Assembly (NCBI GenBank): GCA_013042105.1
Contig: JABDQU010000038.1
Location: forward strand, 1 to 34,016
DNA length: 34,016 nt
Direction: 5' to 3'
From: Boseongicola sp.
GTDB lineage: Bacteria; Pseudomonadota; Alphaproteobacteria; Rhodobacterales; Rhodobacteraceae
The translations under genes were made by a program, and so were the position numbers. The notes beneath the pieces are model-generated. The model made no database searches. It saw only the letters and a list, made by a program, of their open reading frames with translations, and was not told the DNA's origin. Below are positions 1-10,157 of the stretch, in pieces. How positions within the stretch are numbered: the stretch's first letter is position 1; each line of letters begins with the position of its first letter.

Positions 1-488
1 CGCTCGGCAAACATGGCCTTCGTCTCCTCAGCCGCCGCCTTTTGCGCCTCGCTGTAGTAATAAATCCCCGAGCGATACTGCGTGCCGACATCATTGCCCT
101 GCCGCATCCCTTGCGTCGGATCATGCCCTTCCCAGAACACCTTCAACAGCTCTTCAAACGAAATCACCGCAGGGTCAAAAACCACCCGCACAACCTCGTT
201 GTGTCCCGTCTGTCCCGAGCAAACTTCCTGATAGGTCGCATTCGGCGTAAAGCCCCCGGCATAGCCCACAGCCGTCAGATAAACACCATCCAGCTTCCAG
301 AACATCCGCTCAACGCCCCAGAAACAGCCCATGCCAAACATGGCCACGTCCATACCCTCGGGCACATCCGCGCTCAGGGGATTCCCGTTCACGAAATGTG
401 TTCCGGCCGTAGGGATGGCCTCACCCCGCCCCGGCAACGCCGCATCAGCGGCAACCATCTCGGACTTCTTGCGGTTCATGAAAAACAT
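1..488 (-). CDS. msrA: Peptide-methionine (S)-S-oxide reductase MsrA, 3' end truncated by window edge
   Basis: Not in the ORF track. Translating the minus strand from the ATG at 488 gives [79 protein letters not shown]..., with the MsrA GCFWG active-site motif; open to position 1. Confidence 0.95.
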   Translation of the reverse strand, partial: MFFMNRKKSEMVAADAALPGRGEAIPTAGTHFVNGNPLSADVPEGMDVAMFGMGCFWGVERMFWKLDGVYLTAVGYAGGFTPNATYQEVCSGQTGHNEVVRVVFDPAVISFEELLKVFWEGHDPTQGMRQGNDVGTQYRSGIYYYSEAQKAAAEETKAMFAE

Positions 489-545
489 CGGGCGTTCCTT
501 CCTCTATCAATTCCCGCTTAATATAGGGTCGCCCCCGCTCCGCTT

Positions 546-1775
546 CTACTCCGCAGGGGCCGGTTGACCCTTTGTGAACACGGTCTCGTGACCCGGCACC
601 GGATGGCGCGGGATCAAAAGCGCCAGAACCAATGACGTCGTCGCCATCAAAGCCGCCAGAACGAAAACCCCACCGGGCGAGACGATCCACAGATACCCAA
701 GCAACGCAGGCAGAAACACTGCTGCGATATGGTTGATTGTAAACGCCACCGCCGCCGTCGGCGCGATATCCCCGGGGTCCGCAACCTTCTGAAAATACGT
801 CTTCAACGCAAAGGCCAACGAAAAGAACACATGGTTCACCACATAAAGCGTCGCCGCCACCGTCTGGCTCCACTCAAGATAATAGACACAAGCATAGGCG
901 ACAAAGACCGCGGTCAACCCGACATACTCAAACGCCAAAGCGCGCCGCTCGCCAAAATAGGCAACCGCTTGCCCCAGAACCGGAGCAATCAGCATGTTCG
1001 CAAGAAAGCTGTAAATGAACAGCGCCGTGACCTCATGCACCTCAAAGCCAAAGCGCTCGACCATCATGAAAGCTGCAAACACGACGAAAATCTGCCGCCG
1101 CGCACCCGACATAAACTGCAACGCATAATAGAGCCAATAGCGCTTTCGCAGCACCATCTTCTTCACCTGCGGATTGGGCGCCTCAAACTGCGGAAACGCG
1201 ACCATGCAGTAAATCGCAATCGCCAGACACGCCCCGCCCGACAGCAAGTAAACCGTGTTGTAGCTCAGGTTGAATACATCCCAGGTCGCCACCAAAAGCC
1301 CATAGCTCAACAGCGAAGCGCCCGATCCAAACGCCACCAGCCAGCCCAAAACCTGCGGCGCGCGCTCTTTCGGCAACCACTGCAATTGCAACGACTGGTT
1401 GACCGTCTCGTAATAGTGAAACCCGATCGACGACAGCAACGTGATGAACAACAACCCGCCAAAGCTTGGAAACCAAGCCGTAATCGCCGTCGCGGCCCCC
1501 AACAGCGCCAGAGACACCAATCCAAGCACCTGCTCGCGCACAAAAATGATGATCGCAATCACGCCGACCGCCAGAAACCCCGGTATCTCGCGCACCGTGT
1601 GAAGCCAGCCGATCTCGACCCCGGTGAAACCCGCCTGCTCAACAACGAAGTTATTCAGCAGCGCCGACCACGTCGAAAACGCCAATGGCATCGCAATAGC
1701 CATAAGGACCAACAATGTCGTGGGACGCCGCCAAAGCGGAAACTCTCGCGCCTCGGCTAATTGAACAATACGCAT
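546..1775 (-). CDS. MFS transporter, 409 aa
   Basis: Full ORF with many hydrophobic TM segments and MFS-like architecture (MRIVQLAEAREFPLWRRPTTLLVLMAIAMPLAFSTWSALLNNFVVEQAGF...). Confidence 0.85.
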   Translation of the reverse strand: MRIVQLAEAREFPLWRRPTTLLVLMAIAMPLAFSTWSALLNNFVVEQAGFTGVEIGWLHTVREIPGFLAVGVIAIIIFVREQVLGLVSLALLGAATAITAWFPSFGGLLFITLLSSIGFHYYETVNQSLQLQWLPKERAPQVLGWLVAFGSGASLLSYGLLVATWDVFNLSYNTVYLLSGGACLAIAIYCMVAFPQFEAPNPQVKKMVLRKRYWLYYALQFMSGARRQIFVVFAAFMMVERFGFEVHEVTALFIYSFLANMLIAPVLGQAVAYFGERRALAFEYVGLTAVFVAYACVYYLEWSQTVAATLYVVNHVFFSLAFALKTYFQKVADPGDIAPTAAVAFTINHIAAVFLPALLGYLWIVSPGGVFVLAALMATTSLVLALLIPRHPVPGHETVFTKGQPAPAE

Positions 1776-1842
1776 GGATTTGGCTTACGCCTAAGCCGGG
1801 GAACCGGCAAGTGCGCGCGTTGCGTTAACTATAATATGGTCA

Positions 1843-1895
1843 GAACGGGCGCACCGACGTGATACCGACGTGATACCGACGTCGCAAAATCCGCC
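1843..1895 (-). repeat. 53-bp intergenic element, copy 1: three 11-bp iterons (ACGTCGGTATC ACGTCGGTATC ACGTCGGTGCG) read on minus strand
   Basis: Reverse complement GGCGGATTTTGCGACGTCGGTATCACGTCGGTATCACGTCGGTGCGCCCGTTC; 47/53 identical, gap-free, to 28688-28740 on + strand. Confidence 0.9.
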
Positions 1896-1970
1896 GATTT
1901 CCTCAGAAAGTTAACAAAACGGGCCGATTCGGCGTCCGCGCCGCGCCCCACCGTGCGCAGGGCGCACGTC

Positions 1971-4160
1971 TCAATAAAAAGTCTGCGGATCAATATCGAT
2001 CGACAGCCTGAAATTGTTGGGCAATTTCACCTGATTGACCCAAGCCACCAAGGCCTCCTGCAAAGGCGCCGCCTTATCCGCCTTGACCAACAAACGCACC
2101 CGGTGCCGCCCCCGTATCCGCGCTATAGGCGCTGCCGCCGGGCCAAAAACCTGCGCCCCAATCCGCGCCAAAGGCTCGCGCCGCGTCGCCAAAATGCGCC
2201 CAATATCAAACACTTCCTGCACATCAGGGCTAGACAAAACGATCCCCGCCATCCGCCCAAAAGGAGGCACCCCCGCCGCCTTGCGCTCGCGCGCCTCGGC
2301 CTTCCAGAACTCTTCTTCGTCCCCGCTGAGGATCGCCCCGATCACCGGATGCGCCGGTTGATAAGTCTGCAACAAAGCCACCCCTAATTTTTCCGCCCGC
2401 CCAGCGCGCCCCGCAACCTGTCGCATCAGTTGAAAGGTCCGCTCCGCCGCCCTTAAATCCGAGCCTTGCAATCCAAGGTCCGCATCAATCACCCCAACAA
2501 GCGTAAGGTGCGGAAAGTTATGGCCTTTTGCGACGATCTGAGTGCCGATTATGATGTCTGCATCGCCCTCGGCGATCCGCTCAATCTCTGCCTTCAAAGC
2601 TCGCGCCGAGCCAAAAACATCCGATGACAAAACCGACGTCCGCGCCTCGGGAAAAAGCGCCTCAACCTCTTCTGCCAGCCGCTCCACGCCCGGCCCCACA
2701 GGCGCCATCCGTCCTTCCGCCTCACAGGATGGACACGCCTCCGGCAAGGGCTTTGACTCCCCACACTGATGGCACACAAGCCGCTTCAAAAAACGGTGCT
2801 CGACCATCCGCGCATCACAATGATCACAGCCAATCTGATGCCCGCACGCCCGACAAATCGTCACCGGTGCATACCCACGACGATTGAGGAACAACAACGA
2901 CTGCTCCCCGGCTTCGGTCCGCTTTTTCACCTCATCCACAAGGGTTTGCGAAATCCAGCGATCGCTCGGCAAGGCCGCATCGCGCATATCAATCGCGCGC
3001 ATTTCAGGCATTGCCGCGGCCCCGAAACGAGATGTTAACGTTACGCGGGTATACTTCCCAGCTTCAGCATTCGCCCAGCTTTCCAAAGACGGAGTCGCCG
3101 ACGCCAAAACCACCTGCGCCCCATTAATCGACGCCCGCAAAACCGCCATATCGCGCGCGTTATACAAAACCCCATCTTCCTGCTTGTAAGACGTGTCGTG
3201 TTCCTCATCGACAACGATCAAGCCAAGGTCCTGAAACGGCAGAAACAACGCCGAGCGCGCACCGACGACCAGTTGCGCGCCGCCTTCCCCAACCATACGC
3301 CACGCCCGGCGGCGCTCGGTCATCGTGACACCCGAATGCCATTCCGCGGGCCGCGCCCCGAAACGCGCATCGACCCGCGTCAAAAACTCTGCCGTCAACG
3401 CAATCTCTGGCAGCAAAACCAAGGCCTGCCGCCCCACCGCCAAACACGCGCCCACCGCTTCCAGATAGACTTCCGTCTTTCCCGACCCCGTCACGCCCTT
3501 CAGCAAAGTCGTTCCGTATTTCCGCCCGGCAACCCCCGTTGTCAGCGTTTCCGCCGCCGCCGATTGCTCCTCCGTCAACTCATACGGGCTCTCCCCCGGA
3601 TCAAGTCGCGGATAGGCCACATCGCGCGGGCTGGCTTCCTCAGCAACCACCCCCTGCTTCACCAACCCTTTGACAACACTGGAAGAAACACCGGCCATGT
3701 CAGCCAGCTCCTTCAGTGTAAACGCCAGACTTCCATAGCTATCCAACGTCTCGACAACCCGCCGACGTGCATCCGTCCAGCGATCCGGCTCGCCCGTCCC
3801 ACGCCGATAAATCGTGCGCATAGAAGGCGGATCCCCAAGCCCCGGAGAGCGCGTCGCAAGCCGCACCATCGCTGACATCGGCGTCAACGTATACGCACCC
3901 GCCCGCTCCAGAAACGTCCGCATCTCATCGCGCATCGGCACCGCGTCCAACACCCGAATGACCGACCGCACCTTGGCAAGGTCATAGCCACCCTCGCCTT
4001 TCCCCCAGACAATGCCCAACACCTTCCGCGGCCCCAGAGGCACCTCGACAAAAGCCCCCTTCATGCACCCGCCTTCAGGCGCCTTGTAGTCCAAAGCCCG
4101 GTCAATCGGCTGCGCTGTCAGCACCGAGATCAACTCGCCTTCATGGTAATGCTCGATCAC
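1971..4160 (-). CDS. priA: Primosomal protein N' (replication restart helicase PriA), 729 aa
   Basis: Walker A GVTGSGKTEVYLEAV, DEEH box, Cys-rich zinc-binding region (CRACGHQIGCDHCDARM...CHQCGESKPLPEACPSCEAEG), GTQIVAKGHNFP, QVAGRAGRA. Confidence 0.97.
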   Translation of the reverse strand: MIEHYHEGELISVLTAQPIDRALDYKAPEGGCMKGAFVEVPLGPRKVLGIVWGKGEGGYDLAKVRSVIRVLDAVPMRDEMRTFLERAGAYTLTPMSAMVRLATRSPGLGDPPSMRTIYRRGTGEPDRWTDARRRVVETLDSYGSLAFTLKELADMAGVSSSVVKGLVKQGVVAEEASPRDVAYPRLDPGESPYELTEEQSAAAETLTTGVAGRKYGTTLLKGVTGSGKTEVYLEAVGACLAVGRQALVLLPEIALTAEFLTRVDARFGARPAEWHSGVTMTERRRAWRMVGEGGAQLVVGARSALFLPFQDLGLIVVDEEHDTSYKQEDGVLYNARDMAVLRASINGAQVVLASATPSLESWANAEAGKYTRVTLTSRFGAAAMPEMRAIDMRDAALPSDRWISQTLVDEVKKRTEAGEQSLLFLNRRGYAPVTICRACGHQIGCDHCDARMVEHRFLKRLVCHQCGESKPLPEACPSCEAEGRMAPVGPGVERLAEEVEALFPEARTSVLSSDVFGSARALKAEIERIAEGDADIIIGTQIVAKGHNFPHLTLVGVIDADLGLQGSDLRAAERTFQLMRQVAGRAGRAEKLGVALLQTYQPAHPVIGAILSGDEEEFWKAEARERKAAGVPPFGRMAGIVLSSPDVQEVFDIGRILATRREPLARIGAQVFGPAAAPIARIRGRHRVRLLVKADKAAPLQEALVAWVNQVKLPNNFRLSIDIDPQTFY

Positions 4161-4268
4161 GCGTGGCCTCGGTTAATCGACTGGAGTGAGGGTTTGGGGG
4201 TTCAGCCCCCGCGTCCGATCCGCTATCAGTGCCACGAAACCGAACCTAAGTGCCAGAGGGGCTAACTG

Positions 4269-4922
4269 ATGAAATTCTTCGTCGATACCGCCGATACCGA
4301 TGCAATTGCCGAGCTGATTGAGCTTGGAATGGTTGACGGCGTCACCACCAATCCATCGCTGATCCACAAATCAGGCCGCGATATCAAAGAGGTAATCGCT
4401 CAGATCGCCAAGATGACCGACGGCCCGGTCAGCGCCGAAACAGTTGCCACTGACTACGAAGGCATGATCGCCGAAGGTCACGAAGTCGCAAAACTCGGCG
4501 ACAACATCGCGATCAAAGTGCCTCTGACCTGGGCCGGCCTGCGCGCCTGCAAGACGCTGACCAGTGAAGGTCACATGGTTAACGTCACGCTGTGCTTCTC
4601 CGCCAATCAAGCTCTTTTGGCCGCCAAAGCGGGTGCCACATTCATCTCGCCCTTCATCGGTCGTCTCGATGATCTGAACCTCGACGGCATGGATTTGATC
4701 GCCGACATCCGCGAGATCTACGACAACTACGGCTTCGAAACCCAGATCCTCGCAGCTTCGATCCGCTCCGCAAATCACATGAGCGATGCAGCCAAAATCG
4801 GTGCCGACGTTGCAACAGCCCCGCCGGATGTCATCAAGAAAATGGCGCAGCACCCGCTCACTGATAAAGGCCTTGATCAGTTCCTGAAGGACTGGGCCGC
4901 AACCGGTCAGTCAATCCTCTGA
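4269..4922 (+). CDS. fsa: Fructose-6-phosphate aldolase / transaldolase-like protein, 217 aa
   Basis: [38 protein letters not shown]..., with [19 protein letters not shown] and SPFIGRLDD, typical of the FSA/TalC subfamily. Confidence 0.95.
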   Translation: MKFFVDTADTDAIAELIELGMVDGVTTNPSLIHKSGRDIKEVIAQIAKMTDGPVSAETVATDYEGMIAEGHEVAKLGDNIAIKVPLTWAGLRACKTLTSEGHMVNVTLCFSANQALLAAKAGATFISPFIGRLDDLNLDGMDLIADIREIYDNYGFETQILAASIRSANHMSDAAKIGADVATAPPDVIKKMAQHPLTDKGLDQFLKDWAATGQSIL

Positions 4923-4935
4923 TCTGGAAACATCT

Positions 4936-4973
4936 GTTGCGCCGGACCGCCCTCATGCGTTTTCCGGCGCAAC
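4936..4973. terminator. Stem-loop downstream of fsa (11-bp perfect stem, no clear U-tract)
   Basis: GTTGCGCCGGA ... TCCGGCGCAAC, 16-nt loop, 14 bp after the fsa stop. Confidence 0.55.
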
Positions 4974-5133
4974 ACCTCCCTTCTGCACGTTAAACTGACC
5001 CACGCTGCTCTCACATGCAGGTGAAGAATCGCGAGCGGGTGTTGGCTTGCGCATTTCATAACCTATCTTGATCATATGAAGCGTAAGGTGTCCGCCCCCC
5101 GGCACCGCGAGCAGACCACTGGAGGAACTCCAA

Positions 5134-6603
5134 ATGCAGAATTCTGCAGCACGAACACTGTCACCGTCGACCACAATGCTCCGTGCATTCTGGCTGACGA
5201 CTTTGGCGACAGCCCTGCTGATTGCGCAATCCATTGCCGCAGCGGCGCAGTCGCGTCCGTCCACATTCGCCGACCTTGCCGAACAGGTGAGCCCGTCGGT
5301 TGTGAACATCACAACGTCAACCACGGTCGCGACCAGCACGAACCCCGGGCCTGTCGTGCCTGAAGGATCCCCCTTTGAGGAATTCTTCGAAGATTTCATG
5401 GACCGCAACGGTCCAAACGGTCAGAGCCCGCGCCGCAGTCAGGCGCTTGGTTCGGGCTTTGTGATCTCCGAGGACGGTTTTATCGTTACCAATAACCACG
5501 TCATTCAAGGCGCTGATGAGATCCTGATCGAATTCTTCGAGGGTTTCGAACTAGAAGCTCAAATCATCGGCACAGACCCAAACACCGACCTTGCCCTTTT
5601 GAAGGTCGAAAGTGACGAACCTCTCGCCTTCGTTCCTTGGGGCGACAGCGAGATCGCCCGCGTTGGCGATTGGGTCATGGCGATGGGTAATCCGCTGGGT
5701 CAGGGCTTTTCGGTCTCGGCCGGCATCGTTTCGGCCCGTGGCCGCGCGCTTTCGGGAACCTATGACGACTACATTCAGACGGATGCAGCGATCAACCGCG
5801 GCAACTCCGGCGGACCGCTTTTCAATATGGAAGGCGAGGTTATTGGGGTGAATACAGCGATCCTCAGCCCCAACGGCGGCTCCATCGGTATCGGTTTCGC
5901 TATGTCGAGCCGTGTCGCAGAAAACGTCATCCAGCAACTTCGTGACTTTGGGGAAACTCGTCGCGGATGGCTTGGCGTGCGGATTCAGGACGTCACGGAA
6001 GACCTCGCGGACGGCCTCGGCCTCGAAGAAGCGCGGGGCGCACTGGTGACTGATGTGCCCGAGGGTCCAGCCCTCGAAGCTGGCATGGAAGCCGGGGACG
6101 TCATCCTCAGCTTCGACGGTGTTGACGTTGAAGACACGCGTGGGCTTGTGCGTCAGGTGGCCAATACAGCCGTCGGTGCCGAAGTGCGTGTGCTTGTCTT
6201 CCGCGATGGAGAAACCGAAACGCTGCGTGTTACATTGGGCCGTCGCGAAGAAGCCGAAAATGCTGTTCCGGCATCCGTGGACCGTCAGGAAGATCCAACC
6301 ACTGCCGACCTTCTGGGCCTCACGGTGTCGGATATGACGGATGAACTTCGCGAACAGCTTGGTCTTCCAGACGACGCAGAAGGCCTCGTGGTGGCCGATG
6401 TTGCCGAAGATAGCGAGGCTTTTGAGAAGGGCTTGCGCGTGGGCGACATCATCACCGAAGCGGCTCAAGAAAGCGTAGCCAGCATTGCCGATCTCAACGA
6501 ACGCGTCGAAGCCGCTCGCGAGGCTGGACGCAAATCCCTGGTGCTTTTGGTGCGCCGGGATGGCGATCCACGCTTTGTCGCTTTGACACTGAACGACAGC
6601 TAG
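5134..6603 (+). CDS. degP: Periplasmic Deg/HtrA-family serine endoprotease with two PDZ domains (start may be the internal ATG at 5176)
   Basis: N-terminal hydrophobic signal; catalytic triad NNHVI, DLALLKV, GNSGGPL; two C-terminal PDZ-like regions. Confidence 0.93.
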   Translation: MQNSAARTLSPSTTMLRAFWLTTLATALLIAQSIAAAAQSRPSTFADLAEQVSPSVVNITTSTTVATSTNPGPVVPEGSPFEEFFEDFMDRNGPNGQSPRRSQALGSGFVISEDGFIVTNNHVIQGADEILIEFFEGFELEAQIIGTDPNTDLALLKVESDEPLAFVPWGDSEIARVGDWVMAMGNPLGQGFSVSAGIVSARGRALSGTYDDYIQTDAAINRGNSGGPLFNMEGEVIGVNTAILSPNGGSIGIGFAMSSRVAENVIQQLRDFGETRRGWLGVRIQDVTEDLADGLGLEEARGALVTDVPEGPALEAGMEAGDVILSFDGVDVEDTRGLVRQVANTAVGAEVRVLVFRDGETETLRVTLGRREEAENAVPASVDRQEDPTTADLLGLTVSDMTDELREQLGLPDDAEGLVVADVAEDSEAFEKGLRVGDIITEAAQESVASIADLNERVEAAREAGRKSLVLLVRRDGDPRFVALTLNDS

Positions 6604-6629
6604 GACACGTCCCCTCGGTCTTGGTTGTT

Positions 6630-6660
6630 ATGGGCGTCCGTTCGCGGGCGCCCATTTTTT
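6630..6660 (+). terminator. Rho-independent terminator downstream of deg gene
   Basis: ATGGGCGTCCG-TTCG-CGGGCGCCCAT followed by TTTTT: 11-bp stem, UUCG-type tetraloop, T-tract. Confidence 0.9.
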
Positions 6661-6730
6661 GACCTGCATCAGCGCGCGCCCTCCTGATTTGTGCAAGACT
6701 CCTGTCGGATAAGACAAAAGGGACCACTGC

Positions 6731-7615
6731 ATGACTGAGACGACACACAAAAATGAAGCCGCCGAAAAAGGTGAAGATTCAATTTTAGCATTTGAAACAG
6801 GTGCTTATCCATATTCGGAGAAATTGAGCAGGTCGTCTTACGAAGCCGAAAAGGCCGCCCTTCAGGCGGAGCTTTTGAAGGTGCAGCTTTGGGTTCAGGA
6901 TACCGGCCAAAAGGTCGTGATGCTGTTCGAAGGCCGCGATGCCGCCGGGAAGGGCGGAACGATCAAGCGCTTCACCGAACACCTTAATCCACGTACCGCG
7001 CGGGTTGTCGCGCTGAACAAGCCCACCGACGAAGAGCGCGGCCAGTGGTTTTATCAGCGATATATCAAACACCTGCCGACGGATGGCGAGATCGTTTTCT
7101 ATGATCGCTCTTGGTATAATCGCGCGGGCGTCGAGCGCGTCATGGGCTTTTGCGAACCGGGCGAATATCTGGAATTCATGCGCGAAACACCTGAACTGGA
7201 ACGCATGCTGACGCGCAGCGGAATCAAACTGATCAAGTATTGGTTCTCGGTGACACAAGGCGAGCAACACCGCCGCTTCAAAGCCCGTGAAACCGACCCC
7301 CTGAAGCGCTGGAAACTATCGCCCGTGGACCGCGCAAGTCTCGACAAATGGGAAGACTACACCGAGGCAAAAGAAGCGATGTTCTTTTACACCGACACCG
7401 CAGACGCCCCTTGGACCGTGGTCAAATCCGACGACAAGAAACGCGCCCGGCTGAACTGCATGCGACACTTCCTTGCGCAGTTCGATTATCCAGACAAGGA
7501 CACATCAATCGCGCAGCTACCAGATCCGAAAATTGTCGGCGAAGCCAGCCACGTGATCCACGGCGCAGATCATATTCTTGCAGCATCGCTTCACCCGGCC
7601 ACACGGAGGAAATAG
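6731..7615 (+). CDS. ppk2: Polyphosphate kinase 2 family protein, 294 aa
   Basis: Walker A-like FEGRDAAGKGGTIKRFTEHLNPR, FYDRSWYNRAGVERVMGFC, KYWFSVTQGEQHRRF, diagnostic of PPK2. Confidence 0.95.
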   Translation: MTETTHKNEAAEKGEDSILAFETGAYPYSEKLSRSSYEAEKAALQAELLKVQLWVQDTGQKVVMLFEGRDAAGKGGTIKRFTEHLNPRTARVVALNKPTDEERGQWFYQRYIKHLPTDGEIVFYDRSWYNRAGVERVMGFCEPGEYLEFMRETPELERMLTRSGIKLIKYWFSVTQGEQHRRFKARETDPLKRWKLSPVDRASLDKWEDYTEAKEAMFFYTDTADAPWTVVKSDDKKRARLNCMRHFLAQFDYPDKDTSIAQLPDPKIVGEASHVIHGADHILAASLHPATRRK

Positions 7616-7627
7616 CAAGCGAAGGCG

Positions 7628-8362
7628 TCAGATTTTCTCGCGGTAGATGATCTGCTGTGCGACACCCGCAAAGGTCAGCCAAAGCGACGTGACAATCAGA
7701 CCCCAAAGCGCCCAGCTGTCCGGATCAAAAGCCACCCAGGCGGCCCAACCTGCGAAGAACGTCCACCCCAAAGCCATGGGCAGCGTCACGTTGCGCCACC
7801 GCTCGGTGCGCACGGGGTGGACAAATTTGACTGGCACAAACATCGCGACGGCCAATAGGGTGACGATTCCGATGCTTACCCAGAAATTCGGCTGCACGGC
7901 AAACAGCACGAGAACCACCATGTTCCAACACCCCGGGAAACCGGCAAAGGAATAGTCCGCCGTCTTCATCCTGGTGTCTGCAAAATAGAGCGCCGAAGTG
8001 AAGGTGATAACGATAATCGCGAACCACCCGGTCCAGCCCGGCAACAGCCCCGACGTAAACAAAGCAAAGGCCGGAATAAACACATACGTCAGATAGTCGA
8101 TGATCAGGTCCAATAGAACTCCGTCGATCCGGGGCGCGTTCACCTTCACTTCCGCCATCCGCGCAAGCGGTCCATCAATACCGTCCACGCCAAACGCGAC
8201 GACCAGCCAAACGAACATCATCGCCCAATCGCCAGTGACGGCTTCCAGCATCGCAAGCATTGCAAGCACCGCGCCAGTGGCGGTCAGAAGGTGGACGAGG
8301 TAGGCTTTGGTCTTGATATTCATTCGGGTCTCATGCCGGATTTGCTGTGCAAGCGCCAGCAT
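7628..8362 (-). CDS. pcs: Phosphatidylcholine synthase (CDP-alcohol phosphatidyltransferase); start may be internal ATG at 8323
   Basis: CDP-alcohol phosphotransferase motif region (DGIDGPLARMAEVKVNAPRIDGVLLDLIIDYLTYVFIPAF), multiple TM segments. Confidence 0.9.
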   Translation of the reverse strand: MLALAQQIRHETRMNIKTKAYLVHLLTATGAVLAMLAMLEAVTGDWAMMFVWLVVAFGVDGIDGPLARMAEVKVNAPRIDGVLLDLIIDYLTYVFIPAFALFTSGLLPGWTGWFAIIVITFTSALYFADTRMKTADYSFAGFPGCWNMVVLVLFAVQPNFWVSIGIVTLLAVAMFVPVKFVHPVRTERWRNVTLPMALGWTFFAGWAAWVAFDPDSWALWGLIVTSLWLTFAGVAQQIIYREKI

Positions 8363-8376
8363 TTCCCGGTTTTACG

Positions 8377-9300
8377 TCAGGTCTGTTGCGCTCTTGGATG
8401 CGCGGCTTTGTAAACATCCATAAGGCGCGCCGCGTCAACTGCGGTATAGCTTTGAGTTGTGGAAAGGGACGCATGCCCCAACAACTCCTGAATAGAGCGA
8501 AGGTCTCCGCCCGCGTTCAACAGGTGCGTCGCAAAGCTGTGGCGCATGGCATGCGGTGTCGCCGTCGCCGGAAGGCCCAGCTGCGCCCGTGCGCGCTCCA
8601 TCACTTTCTGGATCAATCGCGGATTTAACGCTCCGCCTCGCACCCCCCTAAACAAAGGCGCCGCGGCATTCAGATCAAATGGACAAGCCGCGACATAAGC
8701 GTCTACAGCCCGTTGTGCCGAAGGGATCACCGGCACGATACGCTCTTTGCCGCCCTTGCCGACGATCCGGATCGTATCGCCCAAAGGCGCATCTCCACCA
8801 GTCAGGCCCAGCGCTTCTGAGATCCGCAAACCACATCCATAAAGCAACGTCACCACAGCCGCATCACGGCGTGCGACCCAGTCCGTCGTAGATTGCAGTT
8901 CAACGGTATCGATCATCGCTTTGGCGGCACCGGCCTCCAAAGGCCGCGGCAGTTTGCTCTGAAATCTCGGGCTACGCGTCATCAGAACGGCCGTTGGATC
9001 AAACCCATCACGCTCGGCCATCCATCCGACAAAATTCTTCACCGCCGACAAGGACCGGGCCAACGACCGCGCGCTTACTCCACGACCACGCTCATGCGCC
9101 ATCCACGCCCGCATGTCGCGTGTTGTGAGACTGCTCAACACCCCGGTGCCAGCGGTGTCGCCTAGATGTATCTGAAGGAACTCAAGGAACCCGAAGACAT
9201 CCGTCCTATACGCAGCGACTGTCTTTGTCGCCCGCCCGCCAACCGCCGAAAGCTCGGCCAACCAGCGTTGAACCGCGTCCCTGAGAACTGCCGAGATCAC
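8377..9300 (-). CDS. xerC: Tyrosine recombinase XerC, 307 aa
   Basis: Catalytic residues in YGCGLRISEALGL, HAMRHSFATHLLNAGGDLRSIQELLGHASLSTTQSYT; 4-nt overlap with the DUF484 gene. Confidence 0.93.
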   Translation of the reverse strand: MISAVLRDAVQRWLAELSAVGGRATKTVAAYRTDVFGFLEFLQIHLGDTAGTGVLSSLTTRDMRAWMAHERGRGVSARSLARSLSAVKNFVGWMAERDGFDPTAVLMTRSPRFQSKLPRPLEAGAAKAMIDTVELQSTTDWVARRDAAVVTLLYGCGLRISEALGLTGGDAPLGDTIRIVGKGGKERIVPVIPSAQRAVDAYVAACPFDLNAAAPLFRGVRGGALNPRLIQKVMERARAQLGLPATATPHAMRHSFATHLLNAGGDLRSIQELLGHASLSTTQSYTAVDAARLMDVYKAAHPRAQQT

Positions 9301-9998
9301 CCCAGCCAGCGCCGCATCGCACGCTCGAACACACTTCCCATAAAGCTCAGAAGGTCGGTCCCGTGATTGGCGGAAAACTGATGCGGATCATCCGAGCCAA
9401 GCGCCAGCATGCCCGGCAACCGCTGTTCGCCGAAGTCTAGCAAAATGCAGGCTTCTGACTTCACCCATGCGCTGTCCGCCCCATAAATCATGCTTTCTCC
9501 CGGTGCCACGCCGCGCAACGTCACCTGCCGCGGAGCTTTTCCGTGTCCAGCGTAGTGTTCGCAAAACCCTGGCTCGGCGATTGACAAAACATCGCTTATT
9601 TCCACCAGGTTTGGATCCAGCGCAGTCTCGTGACTTTCCAGCAGAAGTCTCACTTTTTTGACCCGCAGGATATCCATCACGTCCTCGCCAAGGCAGCGAA
9701 TGAACGCCTCAAACTCATGCGGCTCAAGAAAAGCAAGGATCGCGCGGTGAATCTGGTTGGTCCCTGCCAAATTCTCATAAGCCGCTGCGATAACAGAGTT
9801 ATGCGTGTCTTCCAGCCGCGTCAGCCGGTCTTCAAGGCGCTCCATCGCGACACCGCGCAAATCTACGATGTTCGAACCCATTGCCTGCTCATTCGCCGCA
9901 ATAAGGGCGCGCATGACATCAGGATCACTCAGAATCATGTCAGGTTCACTTAGAATACGCGCACGCATATCCTCGGCCAATGGTGCCGGGTCGCTCAT
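9297..9998 (-). CDS. DUF484 family protein, 233 aa
   Basis: Sequence (MSDPAPLAEDMRARILSEPDMILSDPDVMRALI...LGSDDPHQFSANHGTDLLSFMGSVFERAMRRWL) and adjacency to xerC are typical of DUF484. Confidence 0.88.
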   Translation of the reverse strand: MSDPAPLAEDMRARILSEPDMILSDPDVMRALIAANEQAMGSNIVDLRGVAMERLEDRLTRLEDTHNSVIAAAYENLAGTNQIHRAILAFLEPHEFEAFIRCLGEDVMDILRVKKVRLLLESHETALDPNLVEISDVLSIAEPGFCEHYAGHGKAPRQVTLRGVAPGESMIYGADSAWVKSEACILLDFGEQRLPGMLALGSDDPHQFSANHGTDLLSFMGSVFERAMRRWLG

Positions 9999-10157
9999 GG
10001 CTGATGCCTCACTCGTTGCCTCGGGCCCGGGTTATCCCGGTGCCTCAATTGATATTTTTTTCACTCTGTCAGGAGCAAAGCACACGCTCAAGGGTGAGAT
10101 GCGAATGCGCATCAAAAGCGCGGCAGCGAAGCCACGGTTCTTTCTGGGCGGCAAACC

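Noticed and set aside
729-1760. 343-aa + strand ORF opposite the MFS gene
   Set aside because: Arg/His/Gln-rich antisense shadow of a clear TM-transporter gene; typical long antisense ORF in high-GC DNA.
1815-1862. Possible dif-like XerC/D site next to iteron copy 1 (GGTGCGC...ATATTATAGTTAAC on minus strand)
   Set aside because: Arm spacing does not match the 11-6-11 dif architecture and the central region is wrong; the skew direction also does not fit a terminus.
5048-5080. RpoH-like promoter upstream of the deg gene (CTTGCG...CTATCT)
   Set aside because: Spacer is clearly shorter than expected for RpoH promoters.
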